Shown here: one piece after another, positions 17,497-26,721 of the stretch
How the letters are laid out: every line of letters begins with the position of its first letter
How positions within the stretch are numbered: the first letter of the stretch is position 1
NCBI GenBank assembly: GCA_028281005.1
Contig: JANQKS010000044.1
Span: 1 to 64,000 of the forward strand
Reading direction: 5' to 3'
DNA length: 64,000 bases
Source: Pseudomonadales bacterium
GTDB taxonomy: Bacteria; Pseudomonadota; Gammaproteobacteria; Pseudomonadales; Azotimanducaceae
Notes under the pieces: model-generated
Seen by the model: only the letters and a program-made list of their open reading frames with translations
Database searches by the model: none
Told to the model about the DNA's origin: nothing
Translations under genes and position numbers: made by a program

Positions 17497-18066
17497 TTAA
17501 AATATTTGACCAAGTCTAACATTTTTGTAGTGCACCGAGGTAATTTGGGCAAAATCAAGCGTTTAGCGCTTCTTTTTCGCTCAAAACGCGCCTAAGGACA
17601 AGACGTATGTACGGACAATAATGTCCCCGCCTACTCCTTTAGTCCTTGGTGAGGGGACGTTGAGGCATCACACCGGCATGTCGCTTAGCACAGACCGGTG
17701 GATTGCTCTTAAAAACCTCCGGTGGGTGTTCGATAGTCACATAGATTTGCTGCGCACTGGCTAAGCGCTCGGCGCCATACATCCATGTGAACTGCCGCTG
17801 TCAAACCGCCAACGGATCAAACCCGAAACGGCACAGGAACGGCTGTACGCAGCCAACACATAGTCATCGTGATGACTGCTAACAAGCCGGTAGGGATAAC
17901 AAGACGTCTCAAGCAGTTTATAGCAGTTGAGTTGAGCCGTTGATCGCCGTTGATCAAAGTTGGTCTTAGAGAAACGCGAAGAACGCATTAAACGGCAAGC
18001 AACTCAGAAGCGACGGAAACGCTAACAGTTAAAACAACAGCAGTTAAAAAGCAGGTAGTAACAAAC

Positions 18067-21000
18067 ATGCAAACAGATCGGCCGGCAGAGTCACCAGCAG
18101 TTCCACAGCCCTCTTTCGCTGACACAGCGGATGCAGCCTCCAGCACAGCCTCGCTCACACCTTCGCTTACAGCGACTGCCCCGGGGCAACTGAAAATCAT
18201 TAAACGCAACGGCACGGTTGTGCCTTATACCGACGATAAGATTGCGGTCGCCCTGACCAAGGCCTTCTTAGCCGTTGAAGGCGGTACTGCGGCCGCGTCT
18301 CCGCGCATCCGCGAGCTGGTGACTGCTCTGACCGAACAAGTCAGCAATACGTTTCGTCGCCGCTTACCTTCCGGCGGCACCCTGCACATAGAAGATGTGC
18401 AAGATCAGGTGGAATTGGCGTTGATGCGCTCTGGCGAGCACAAAGTAGCACGCTCCTACGTGCTCTATCGTGAAGAGCGCGCACGCGCTCGTGCGGAAGC
18501 CGGGCAGGCTGACAGCAACGTGCAAGAGCTTGATGCGTCGATCAACGTGGTCCAGACAGACGGCAGCACCGCGCCGCTGGATATCGCGCGCATCCGCACC
18601 ATCATCAGCGAAGCCTGCGCCAATCTAAGTGATGTGGATGCCGAGCGCATCATCAACGAATCGCTTAACAATATGTACGACGGCATCTCCGCCAGCGATG
18701 TTGCCACATCCATTCTCATCACCGCGCGCACGCTGGTGGAAGAAGAACCCAACTACACCTACGTCACCTCAAGACTGTTGTTAGACGAGTTGCGCACCGA
18801 AGCGCTGACGTTTCTAGATGTAGCTGGCACCGGCGCTGAACAGCGCGCCACCCAAATGCAGATGATTACCCTCTACCCCCAAGCCCTGCGCCGCTTTGTG
18901 GAGCGAGGCATAGAACTGGAGCTGCTGGCACCAAACCTGCTGAATTTCGACTTTGACCAACTCGGCGACGCCATTCGCCCAGAGCGCGATCTGAATTTCA
19001 CCTACCTCGGTTTACAAACCTTATATGACCGCTATTTCATCCACAGCGACGACGTGCGTTTTGAATTGCCCCAGGTGTTTTTCATGCGTGTGGCCATGGG
19101 TTTGGCCGCCGAGGAAGACGACCCGAATGCCCGCGCCGTGGAGTTCTACGATTTGCTGAGTTCGTTTGACTATATGAGCTCAACACCTACGTTATTCAAT
19201 TCCGGCACTTTGCGGCCGCAACTTTCGTCCTGCTTCTTAACCACCGTGCCGGATGACCTGGACGGTATTTACGGCGCTATTCACGACAACGCCATGTTGT
19301 CTAAGTGGGCCGGCGGTTTAGGCAACGACTGGACCCAGGTACGTGCACTCGGTTCTTACATCAAAGGCACCAACGGTAAAAGCCAAGGGGTTGTGCCGTT
19401 TTTGAAGGTGGTTAACGACACTGCCGTGGCAGTGAACCAGGGCGGCAAACGCAAAGGTGCGGTATGCGCCTACTTGGAAACCTGGCACTTGGACATTGAA
19501 GAGTTCCTGGAGCTGCGCAAAAACACTGGCGATGACCGCCGCCGCACCCACGACATGAACACCGCCAATTGGATCCCGGATTTGTTCATGAAGCGGGTCA
19601 CCGAGGACGGCGAGTGGACACTATTTTCACCCAGCGATGTACCCGACCTGCACGACCTCTACGGCCGCGCGTTTGAAAAACGTTATCAAGAGTACGAGGA
19701 GCAAACACGCACCGGCGAGCTCAAGCTATTCCGCCGCATCAAGGCGATAGAGCTGTGGCGCAAGATGGTCTCCATGCTGTTTGAAACAGGACATCCGTGG
19801 ATCACCTTTAAAGACACTTGTAATGTGCGCTCTCCCCAGCAGCACATCGGTGTGGTGCACTCATCCAACTTGTGCACGGAAATTACACTCAACACGTCCG
19901 CTGACGAAATTGCTGTCTGTAACTTAGGATCGGTGAATCTGGTTCAGCACGTGGACAATGGCGAGCTTGATCTAAAGAAGCTGAAAAAGACCATCCGTAC
20001 CGCCGTACGTATGTTGGATAACGTCATCGACATCAACTACTACTCGGTACCCCAAGCGCGTACTTCCAACATGCGCCACCGCCCGGTGGGTCTGGGCATT
20101 ATGGGTTTCCAGGATGCACTCTACAAAATGGGTTACTCCTACGCGTCTGACAATGCCGTGGAGTTTGCGGACCGTTCCATGGAAGCAGTGAGCTACTACG
20201 CCATTGAAGCCTCCAGCAAACTGGCTAAGGAGCGCGGTACTTACGCAAGCTTCTCCGGCTCCCTGTGGAGCCGTGGCATCCTGCCGTTTGATTCTCTGAA
20301 AATGCTGCAGGCAGAGCGTGGCCCCGGCTATCTGGACGTGGACGAGAGCATCACCATGGACTGGGAGAAGCTGCGCGCCAAGGTGCAGAACAATGGCATG
20401 CGCAACTCCAACGTGATGGCCATCGCCCCCACGGCGACCATTGCCAATATCACCGGCGTTTCCCAATCCATCGAACCGACCTATCAGAACTTGTATGTGA
20501 AATCTAACCTGTCCGGTGAGTTTACTGTGGTTAACCCGTACATGGTGCGGGATCTCAAAGCCGTAGGGCTGTGGGATCAGGTGATGGTAAACGACCTCAA
20601 ATACTATGACGGCAGTCTGCAGGCCATTGAGCGTGTGCCCATGGACATCAAGCAGCGTTACGCCACTGCATTTGAGGTGGAACCACGCTGGCTGGTAGAC
20701 GCCGCCAGCCGCCGTCAAAAGTGGATAGACCAAGCGCAGTCGCTGAATCTGTACATTGCCGGAGCGTCCGGCAAGAAACTCGACATCACCTATCGCATGG
20801 CCTGGTTGCGGGGCTTAAAAACCACATATTACCTGCGCGCATTGGGTGCCACCAGCACCGAGAAATCGACCCTCGACCGCGGCACGCTAAATGCCGTGTC
20901 TGCTCAAGGCAGCGAGAGCCCCGCTACCGCAGCAGCCACCGCGCCGACAGCAGAAATAGCAGAAATAGCGCAACAGCCCGCTCACGCGGGCGGCCTGGAG

Positions 21001-21075
21001 ATCGAGTTGGGAGACGCAGCCGACGTACCGCTGGCGTGTTCCATCGATGACCCAGATTGTGAAGCGTGTCAGTAA
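18067..21075 (+). CDS. nrdA: Ribonucleoside-diphosphate reductase, alpha subunit (class Ia)
   Basis: This catalytic subunit reduces NDPs to dNDPs. After an Ala/Ser/Thr-rich tail of 40 residues come two ATP-cones (about 42-135 and 157-250; openings LKIIKRNGTVVPY and INVVQTDGSTAPL). This two-cone layout is also seen in Pseudomonas. Catalytic features are the redox cysteines in PQLSSCFLTTV and IAVCNLGSVNL, the radical-site SSNLCTEI, and a C-terminal DPDCEACQ tail that re-reduces the active site. At 1002 residues it is longer than the E. coli enzyme because of the extra cone and tails. nrdB follows after 37 bp with a good ribosome binding site, so they form an operon. Confidence 0.97.
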   Translation: MQTDRPAESPAVPQPSFADTADAASSTASLTPSLTATAPGQLKIIKRNGTVVPYTDDKIAVALTKAFLAVEGGTAAASPRIRELVTALTEQVSNTFRRRLPSGGTLHIEDVQDQVELALMRSGEHKVARSYVLYREERARARAEAGQADSNVQELDASINVVQTDGSTAPLDIARIRTIISEACANLSDVDAERIINESLNNMYDGISASDVATSILITARTLVEEEPNYTYVTSRLLLDELRTEALTFLDVAGTGAEQRATQMQMITLYPQALRRFVERGIELELLAPNLLNFDFDQLGDAIRPERDLNFTYLGLQTLYDRYFIHSDDVRFELPQVFFMRVAMGLAAEEDDPNARAVEFYDLLSSFDYMSSTPTLFNSGTLRPQLSSCFLTTVPDDLDGIYGAIHDNAMLSKWAGGLGNDWTQVRALGSYIKGTNGKSQGVVPFLKVVNDTAVAVNQGGKRKGAVCAYLETWHLDIEEFLELRKNTGDDRRRTHDMNTANWIPDLFMKRVTEDGEWTLFSPSDVPDLHDLYGRAFEKRYQEYEEQTRTGELKLFRRIKAIELWRKMVSMLFETGHPWITFKDTCNVRSPQQHIGVVHSSNLCTEITLNTSADEIAVCNLGSVNLVQHVDNGELDLKKLKKTIRTAVRMLDNVIDINYYSVPQARTSNMRHRPVGLGIMGFQDALYKMGYSYASDNAVEFADRSMEAVSYYAIEASSKLAKERGTYASFSGSLWSRGILPFDSLKMLQAERGPGYLDVDESITMDWEKLRAKVQNNGMRNSNVMAIAPTATIANITGVSQSIEPTYQNLYVKSNLSGEFTVVNPYMVRDLKAVGLWDQVMVNDLKYYDGSLQAIERVPMDIKQRYATAFEVEPRWLVDAASRRQKWIDQAQSLNLYIAGASGKKLDITYRMAWLRGLKTTYYLRALGATSTEKSTLDRGTLNAVSAQGSESPATAAATAPTAEIAEIAQQPAHAGGLEIELGDAADVPLACSIDDPDCEACQ

Positions 21076-21112
21076 CGCGCGCCTTAACGATAAGGATAAG
21101 GAGAAGAATTAG

Positions 21113-22558
21113 ATGTTAAGTTGGGACGACTACAACGAAGAAGATAAGGCGCCGGGTTTGGGCGCCACCCCGGTGCAGCCGATTACCGAACCGGCAACCG
21201 CCATGGAAGAACAAATTACGGTGGCCGAGGCCCTAACGCCGGAGAAGGTGCCGGAGAAAGTGCCGGAGCAAAAGCCTGCAACGCAAATGGATCAAGCACC
21301 GACAACACCCGCGGTCGAACCTGTGACAGTTGCAGCGGTGGCGAACAGCGTGCCGGAAAATGCGGCGGCAGCGCCAGCCGCACCGGAGCCTGTTACACCG
21401 GCGGTTGCTGAGCCGGCGCCTCAACCTGCCGAACAATCCGCCGAAGAATCCACCGTACAACCCGCCATTCAAGCGGCGTCCAGCGAAGAGCAGCTACGCA
21501 CCGATTTTCAGGTCGGCGCGCATTTGGAGCCCGAAAGCCACGAGCGGGTAACGGTAGATCAGAAAGCCATGATCAACTGCCGCGCAGACCTCAACCAGCT
21601 GGTTCCCTTCAAATACGACTGGGCGTGGCAAAAATACCTGGATGGTTGCGCCAACCACTGGATGCCCCAGGAAGTTAACATGACGGCGGACATCGCCTTG
21701 TGGAAATCGGAAAACGGCTTAACCGATGATGAGCGTACCATCGTTAAACGTAGCCTCGGCTTCTTCTCCACGGCGGATTCGCTGGTCGCCAATAATCTTG
21801 TCTTGGCCATCTATCGTCTCATCACCAACCCGGAATGCCGCCAATACCTGCTGCGCCAGGCATTTGAAGAGGCCATTCACACCCACGCGTATCAATACTG
21901 CATTGAGTCGTTGGGTATGGATGAGGGTGAGATCTTCAACATGTATCACGAAATCCCGTGTGTGGCCGAAAAAGCCTCCTGGGCGCTGCAGTACACTAAG
22001 GCAATCTCCGACCCCACGTTTACCACGGGTACCGTTGAGACCGACAAGACCCTGCTAAAAAACCTCATCGCCTACTACTGCGTGTTAGAGGGTGTGTTTT
22101 TCTACTGCGGATTTACCCAAATCCTCTCCATGGGCCGTCGCAACAAGATGACGGGCACGTCGGAGCAATTCCAATACATCCTGCGCGATGAATCCATGCA
22201 TGTGAATTTTGGCATCGATGTCATCAACCAGATCAAACTTGAAAACCCGCACCTGTGGGATGAGGACATGCAGCAGCAAGCGCGGCATATGATTCTCGAC
22301 GGCACCCGCCTGGAGATTGCTTATGCACGCGATACCATGCCTCGCGGCGTACTCGGCATGAACGCCAACATGATGGAAGAGTACCTGCAATTCATCGCCA
22401 ATCGACGCCTGGCACAGATCGGATTAGCGGAAGAATATCCTGGTGTGAAAAACCCCTTTCCTTGGATGTCGGAAATCATGGATTTGAAGAAAGAGAAAAA
22501 CTTCTTCGAAACCAGAGTGACCGAGTACCAAACCGGTGGCGCGCTGAGCTGGGATTGA
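21113..22558 (+). CDS. nrdB: Ribonucleoside-diphosphate reductase, beta subunit
   Basis: This radical-generating subunit has 481 residues. The metal and radical residues are present: ADIALW (Asp ligand), [10 protein letters not shown] (Glu, His and the radical Tyr in E-x2-H-x3-Y spacing) and [10 protein letters not shown] (second Glu/His pair). The C-terminal tail [18 protein letters not shown] is the expected NrdA-docking peptide. An unusual Ala/Pro/Glu-rich segment at about residues 18-125 (including [10 protein letters not shown]) separates the N-terminal [11 protein letters not shown] from the core. It is the last gene of nrdAB, and a terminator follows. Confidence 0.97.
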   Translation: MLSWDDYNEEDKAPGLGATPVQPITEPATAMEEQITVAEALTPEKVPEKVPEQKPATQMDQAPTTPAVEPVTVAAVANSVPENAAAAPAAPEPVTPAVAEPAPQPAEQSAEESTVQPAIQAASSEEQLRTDFQVGAHLEPESHERVTVDQKAMINCRADLNQLVPFKYDWAWQKYLDGCANHWMPQEVNMTADIALWKSENGLTDDERTIVKRSLGFFSTADSLVANNLVLAIYRLITNPECRQYLLRQAFEEAIHTHAYQYCIESLGMDEGEIFNMYHEIPCVAEKASWALQYTKAISDPTFTTGTVETDKTLLKNLIAYYCVLEGVFFYCGFTQILSMGRRNKMTGTSEQFQYILRDESMHVNFGIDVINQIKLENPHLWDEDMQQQARHMILDGTRLEIAYARDTMPRGVLGMNANMMEEYLQFIANRRLAQIGLAEEYPGVKNPFPWMSEIMDLKKEKNFFETRVTEYQTGGALSWD

Positions 22559-22603
22559 CCTCCCGCAGACTTCACGTCTGTAAATAATCCCGGCTTGATA
22601 CTG

Positions 22604-22638
22604 GCCCCCGGATACGCAAAGTACCGGGGGCTTTTTTT
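22604..22638 (+). terminator. Rho-independent terminator after nrdB
   Basis: The stem GCCCCCGG / CCGGGGGC (22604-22611, 22624-22631) is followed directly by seven T's. It lies 45 bp after the nrdB stop. Confidence 0.9.
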
Positions 22639-22714
22639 GGCCTGCCATTTGCTCCCAACGCGAGTCGCTGTCGTGTTGTGGTGCTTGCTGAGTAGATCCG
22701 CTAGGCTGCCCAAC

Positions 22715-24355
22715 ATGCTTAAACGCTTGTTTCTCGTCGCTTGCTGCAGCCTTTGCTGGATCCCTTGCGGCCACGCGCAACACGTTTGGGAAGGGGTGGA
22801 GGACATCGTGGCGGTGGGTGATGTGCATGGCGCTTACCCGCATCTCGTCACCCTGCTGCAAAACGCCGGCCTGATTGATGCTGACTTGCGCTGGCAAGGC
22901 GGCCAAACCCATCTGGTCAGTATCGGAGATCTGCTTGATCGTGGCCCTCAATCCCGCCAAGCCATGGATCTGTTGATGCGTCTGCAGACCGAAGCCCCTG
23001 CCAGCGGCGGCCGGGTCCATGTGCTGTTGGGGAATCATGAATTAATGAATCTGAGCGGCGATCTCAGCGAAGTCAGCGAAGCGGAACATGCCGCCTTAGC
23101 GGACCTGGGTGGACATGCCGCAGCTTTTGCATCCGACGGCAAGTACGGCCAGTGGTTGTTGAGTCTACCCCTCATGATCCGCATCAACGATACGTTGTTC
23201 GCCCATGCCGGCTTACCCCCATTTCTTGCAAACTCAGAGTTAGCTGCGGCAAACGCCACCGCGCAGCAGCAACTCACTAGCCTGTTGACCGAGGGGGAGC
23301 GCATGCGCTCAGAGGGTACTATCCCACCCGCGACAGATTTGTTGACGATTGCCAACGACAAATTGATCGCTGCGGAGGTTGGACCAGCCTTTCTCGCCGC
23401 CGCGCGTTCCAATTTACTCGGTGAGGCAGGGCCTGCCTGGTACCGTGGCAGCACCTCCTGCCACGCCCTGCTGGAAGAACCCGTGGTAGCAGGCGTACTT
23501 GCGGCCATGGACGCACAACGCGTGGTGGTCGGACACACCCCTACACCCAATCGCGAAATAAACAGCAGACTGAATGGGCGTGTGTATGCCATCGACACCG
23601 GCATGTTGGCTGAGGTCTACAAAGGCAAACCCCGCCTGTTGCGCATCAACGCGAAAGGGATACACGCCTTGGATGATCGAGGCGTGGTAAGACCCATCAC
23701 CAAGCTGCCCCTGTCTGACCCTACCGAACAGCTCAGCACAGCTGCCTTCCAAGCGGAGGAACGGGTCGACGGCATCGTGCCACTACGCTTCGCTGATCCA
23801 GTGAGCGGTTCGTTCGACCGCAATGTTCTACCTGGACGTTTTCGCAAACTCTCGAAACGAGACAGCCAACGGGCTGTCGCTGCCTATCGTCTCGACCGTG
23901 CCTTGGGGTTATACATGGTGCCAGCCACCGTGCAGCGAGCCATCGACAAGCAGCGAGGTGTGGTCATGGCCTGGCGCCATCGTCCATTTACTGAAGCAGA
24001 ACGCCAGCAGACCAACACGCCAAGACCTAACTGGTGCGCCCACGCATCAGACTTTGCGTTGCTGGCGGCCTTTGACGCGCTGATCGGTAAAACCGACCGC
24101 AGCGCCGCTACCTTACTCTACGAGCGCGGCACGCTGCAGATTCGCATCATCGAAAACTATCGAGCATTCGATACCTCCAACAAGCTGCCGCAAACCGCCA
24201 TGGCCCCGGTTTTGCCGCAAGCGTTTGCGGCACCGCTGCAGCAATTGAATGCCAACGAACTGACACAGCTTTTGGGTGAGCTGCTGAAACCTCGAGAAAT
24301 CCAGGCCATACTCAAGCGCCGAGACGCCATCCTGCAGTGGCCGGTCAGTCCATGA
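22715..24355 (+). CDS. Secreted Shelph-like metallophosphatase fused to a kinase-like domain
   Basis: This protein has about 546 residues. A signal peptide (MLKRLFLVACCSLCWIPCGHA, cut near residue 21) is followed by a calcineurin-like phosphatase (about 25-320) with all metal motifs: VGDVHG, GDLLDRG, LLGNHE, FAHAG and VVGHTPTP. The C-terminal part (about 330-546) resembles the atypical kinase fold of the HipA/Fam20/CotH type. It has AYRLDRALGLYMVPATV near 388 and FDALIGKTDRSAATLL near 452, matching a 'DxLigNtDR' loop with N changed to K. IIENYRAF stands where an IDHS/DFG-like metal motif is expected, so the kinase part may be inactive. The first-frame extension upstream of 22715 lacks a signal peptide. 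The next gene overlaps by ATGA. The phosphatase call is firm and the kinase-like call moderate. Confidence 0.72.
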   Translation: MLKRLFLVACCSLCWIPCGHAQHVWEGVEDIVAVGDVHGAYPHLVTLLQNAGLIDADLRWQGGQTHLVSIGDLLDRGPQSRQAMDLLMRLQTEAPASGGRVHVLLGNHELMNLSGDLSEVSEAEHAALADLGGHAAAFASDGKYGQWLLSLPLMIRINDTLFAHAGLPPFLANSELAAANATAQQQLTSLLTEGERMRSEGTIPPATDLLTIANDKLIAAEVGPAFLAAARSNLLGEAGPAWYRGSTSCHALLEEPVVAGVLAAMDAQRVVVGHTPTPNREINSRLNGRVYAIDTGMLAEVYKGKPRLLRINAKGIHALDDRGVVRPITKLPLSDPTEQLSTAAFQAEERVDGIVPLRFADPVSGSFDRNVLPGRFRKLSKRDSQRAVAAYRLDRALGLYMVPATVQRAIDKQRGVVMAWRHRPFTEAERQQTNTPRPNWCAHASDFALLAAFDALIGKTDRSAATLLYERGTLQIRIIENYRAFDTSNKLPQTAMAPVLPQAFAAPLQQLNANELTQLLGELLKPREIQAILKRRDAILQWPVSP

Positions 24356-24996
24356 GAAAGTCCACCTCCATCGTCAACCCGCTGTTTGCCATATTGGTGT
24401 ACTACGGTGCGTTGGCTGCTTTGGTGATCGCGTTCAACAGCCTGTTCCCAGAGTACAAATCACTGTTGCCCTTCGGCGGCATCGCAGAGTTTATGGGTGC
24501 ACCCACCGATGAGGAGGTAATCGCCACCTTCGTCAACACACCTGAAGTCACTCACCACGCAGCAGTCACCTTGGCGGTGGCGATCCTCGGCGCGTTGTTG
24601 CTGATGGCCCCCATCTCCTGGGTTTACTTCATCACCACCCGCACCAAACAGATCAGTCGCTCGTTTGCGCAAACCATGGTGGTGCTGCCTGTGATCGTGG
24701 CCGGTATCGCCATGATTGTGCAGGACAACCTGGCATTGGCGTTTAGTCTGGCGGGTGTAGTGGCGGCCGTACGATTTCGCTTTTCCCTTGAAGAACCGGC
24801 CCATGCACTCTACATATTTGCCGCCATTGCAGTGGGATTAGGCGCGGGGATAGCCGCGCTGGGCATCGCCTTTGTGACCTCTTTAGCCTTTGTGTTGGTT
24901 AACTTGTTGTTGTGGAAACTCGACTACGGTGCCGATCTCACCACACCCTTTTTCTCTTTTATGACCGGCCGCGGCCGTGACGACAAAGATCTTTAG
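24352..24996 (+). CDS. DUF4956 membrane protein
   Basis: This 214-residue inner-membrane protein has about four hydrophobic segments (for example NPLFAILVYYGALAALVIAF, AAVTLAVAILGALLLMAPI and FAQTMVVLPVIVAGIAMIV). The DUF4956 motif is RFRFSLEEPAHALYIFAA, where the family typically shows RFRxxxxxPEEAxYIF. DUF4956 genes often sit beside VTC-type polyphosphate polymerase and CotH kinase-like genes in other bacteria; no VTC gene is seen here. Its ATG overlaps the TGA of the phosphatase-kinase gene, and the next gene starts 20 bp inside its end, so translation is coupled on both sides. Confidence 0.78.
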   Translation: MRKSTSIVNPLFAILVYYGALAALVIAFNSLFPEYKSLLPFGGIAEFMGAPTDEEVIATFVNTPEVTHHAAVTLAVAILGALLLMAPISWVYFITTRTKQISRSFAQTMVVLPVIVAGIAMIVQDNLALAFSLAGVVAAVRFRFSLEEPAHALYIFAAIAVGLGAGIAALGIAFVTSLAFVLVNLLLWKLDYGADLTTPFFSFMTGRGRDDKDL

Positions 24997-25789
24997 CCGC
25001 GTTACAGGGCTGGCGCTTGTCTGTGTCAGCTTATGGGCTTGTGGTGCTGCCTCAGAAGACCGAGGCCAGCTGCAACTGAAGTTACCCAAACCGCTGCGCG
25101 AAATATCCGGCTTAACACAAACCGCGGATGGCGCCTTGTTGGCTGTGGCGGACGAGAAAGCCCACATCTATCGCATCGATATGCAAGCCCAGTTGGTTGA
25201 ACGTCTGACCAAGTTTGGGGATCCGGTGAAAAAGGGTGATTTCGAAGGCATCACGTTAGACGACGACAACCTCTATGTGGTGACCAGCGACGGTGTTCTG
25301 TGGCATAAGAAACTAAAGGCTGCAGCCAAAGACTACCGCACGTTCGAAACGGGCATCGGCAAACACTGCGAAGTAGAAGGGCTTAGCGCCTGGCGCGAAC
25401 GTCAATTGCTGCTAATCCTTTGCAAAGAAGGCCGCACGGACGCGACCCGCAATCAGCTAGTCATTTATAGCTGGTCGACTTCTACCGAATCCCTACTCGC
25501 CGAGCCGGTTGTCCAGCTGGATTATCGGGCCATCGGACTAGCACCTGTGTCCCCTTCTGGTATCAGCTTCAGTGCAGACCGCCAGCGCTGGTTCATCGTT
25601 GCCGCCCGACAACGCTCTTTCATAGAGCTCAACTTTGACGGCAGCGTAGTGCGTGCTGGACCATTCCCGTTTCCCACTACCCATCCGCAAACCGAGGGTG
25701 TTGTGATCAGCGCAGCAAATACGCTATACCTAGCCGATGAAGGGGGGAAAGACAGGGGCACCGTGACGCGGTATGAGCCCAGCTTCTAA
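24977..25789 (+). CDS. SdiA-regulated / phytase-like beta-propeller lipoprotein
   Basis: This protein of about 270 residues begins with a GTG and has a lipoprotein signal ending at the lipobox LWAC (Cys about residue 22). The body carries repeated propeller strands: REISGLTQTADGALLAVADE, GDFEGITLDDDNLYVVTSDG, CEVEGLSAW and HPQTEGVVISAANTLYLADEGG. These match the SdiA-regulated / 'esterase-like activity of phytase' group. It probably sits on the periplasmic side of a membrane. The start is 20 bp inside the DUF4956 gene and its end overlaps the next gene by 17 bp. Enzymatic activity is not shown by the sequence. Confidence 0.7.
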   Translation: MTTKIFSRVTGLALVCVSLWACGAASEDRGQLQLKLPKPLREISGLTQTADGALLAVADEKAHIYRIDMQAQLVERLTKFGDPVKKGDFEGITLDDDNLYVVTSDGVLWHKKLKAAAKDYRTFETGIGKHCEVEGLSAWRERQLLLILCKEGRTDATRNQLVIYSWSTSTESLLAEPVVQLDYRAIGLAPVSPSGISFSADRQRWFIVAARQRSFIELNFDGSVVRAGPFPFPTTHPQTEGVVISAANTLYLADEGGKDRGTVTRYEPSF

Positions 25790-26708
25790 GTACCAAATTG
25801 TATTTGTGCATGGCCGCGGACCAAAACCGGGCGAAACACAATTATGCGAGCTGTGGACAGACGCGCTGCGCGCCGGCCTGCAGCGTGATGCGCCGCAGCA
25901 TGTGGCGCAATTCGAATGCGCCGATATCCGCATGGTGTATTTTGCGCACCATCTAACGGACGCTGGGGAGGCTGGCTTCGACGCCGCGCTGGATATGGAT
26001 AACCGCCAGCAAAACCTTCAGCACCTCGCCACCAAACAGAAAGCCAAAGACTTCCGGCGTAAGCACTATGAAGCCCTACCCGGCAAAACCCCGCTCAAAG
26101 AGTTTGCCATGGACGTTAGCGCCAGCCTCGGTCTGGGCGATGCCGCTTTACGTAAAGTGTTACCCGAACTCTATCAATACTGGCACGCGACTAGAGAAGA
26201 AACCGGTAACTGGCCGCAGCAAGTGCGGACCCAACTCACAGATACCTTGGCAGGGATGATGGCGGCCGGAAACAACATTCTTTTGATCAGCCATTGCATG
26301 GGTAGCGTGCTGGCGTGGGATAGCCTGTGGCAGCTTACCCATGCAGCCCACCCCACAACACCCGAGACCAAACGTATCACCCGTTGGATTACCCTCGGCT
26401 CGCCGCTGGGTTCACGCGCCGTGCGGAGCAAGCTGGCCGGTGCTAAGGAACAAGGTATTCGGCGCTACCCGGCCGTGCTGAAGGATTGGTACAACATCGC
26501 CGCGGAAGACGACTATGTATGCCACGATAAAACCGTTGCGGACGACTTTAAAGGTATGTTGCAGCAGCGCCTGATCGGTGACATTCGTGACCACACCATC
26601 TACAACTTAAGCGTTCGCTACGGCCGCTCCAATCCACACAGCAGCGCCGGTTATCTGATTCATCCACGCGTGGCCCAGCTGTTAGCAGAGTGGCTGGGGA
26701 ATCCCTGA
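25773..26708 (+). CDS. Alpha/beta-hydrolase-like protein with Cys at the nucleophile elbow
   Basis: This 311-residue protein opens IVFVHGRGPKPGE, the oxyanion-loop region of alpha/beta hydrolases. The nucleophile elbow, usually G-x-S-x-G, reads LLISHCMGSVLAWD, so Cys stands where Ser is expected and Ser replaces the first Gly. A likely acid region follows the WITLGSPLGSR strand, and YLIHPRVA may carry the catalytic His. No signal peptide is seen. It is the last gene of a four-gene overlapping set and may act on a lipid, ester or peptide bond made or exposed by the other members; this is inference. Confidence 0.6.
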   Translation: MSPASKYQIVFVHGRGPKPGETQLCELWTDALRAGLQRDAPQHVAQFECADIRMVYFAHHLTDAGEAGFDAALDMDNRQQNLQHLATKQKAKDFRRKHYEALPGKTPLKEFAMDVSASLGLGDAALRKVLPELYQYWHATREETGNWPQQVRTQLTDTLAGMMAAGNNILLISHCMGSVLAWDSLWQLTHAAHPTTPETKRITRWITLGSPLGSRAVRSKLAGAKEQGIRRYPAVLKDWYNIAAEDDYVCHDKTVADDFKGMLQQRLIGDIRDHTIYNLSVRYGRSNPHSSAGYLIHPRVAQLLAEWLGNP

Positions 26709-26721
26709 ACGCTTAGACCAA

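Larger units (their letters stand above)
17172..18066. other. 895-bp intergenic control region between glpK and nrdA
   Basis: This divergent region has a period-10 repeat near glpK (17208-17237) and a DnaA box, a sigma70-like promoter and two NrdR-like boxes at 17415-17496. About 570 bp then lie between those boxes and nrdA with no convincing gene. That part has inverted repeats (GTCCCC / GGGGAC around 17621-17656) and short direct repeats (GTTGATC near 17938-17957, CAGTTAAAA near 18024-18050). An 86-codon frame at 17335-17595 looks spurious because it spans the regulatory sites and resembles nothing. Confidence 0.6.

Noticed and set aside
17335-17595. 86-codon frame in the nrd control region
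   Set aside because: It spans the DnaA and NrdR sites, has no ribosome binding site and no similarity; treated as chance.
19972-20733. 253-codon open frame antisense to nrdA
   Set aside because: It lies wholly inside the well-supported nrdA gene on the other strand and resembles no family; such shadows are common in GC-rich genes.
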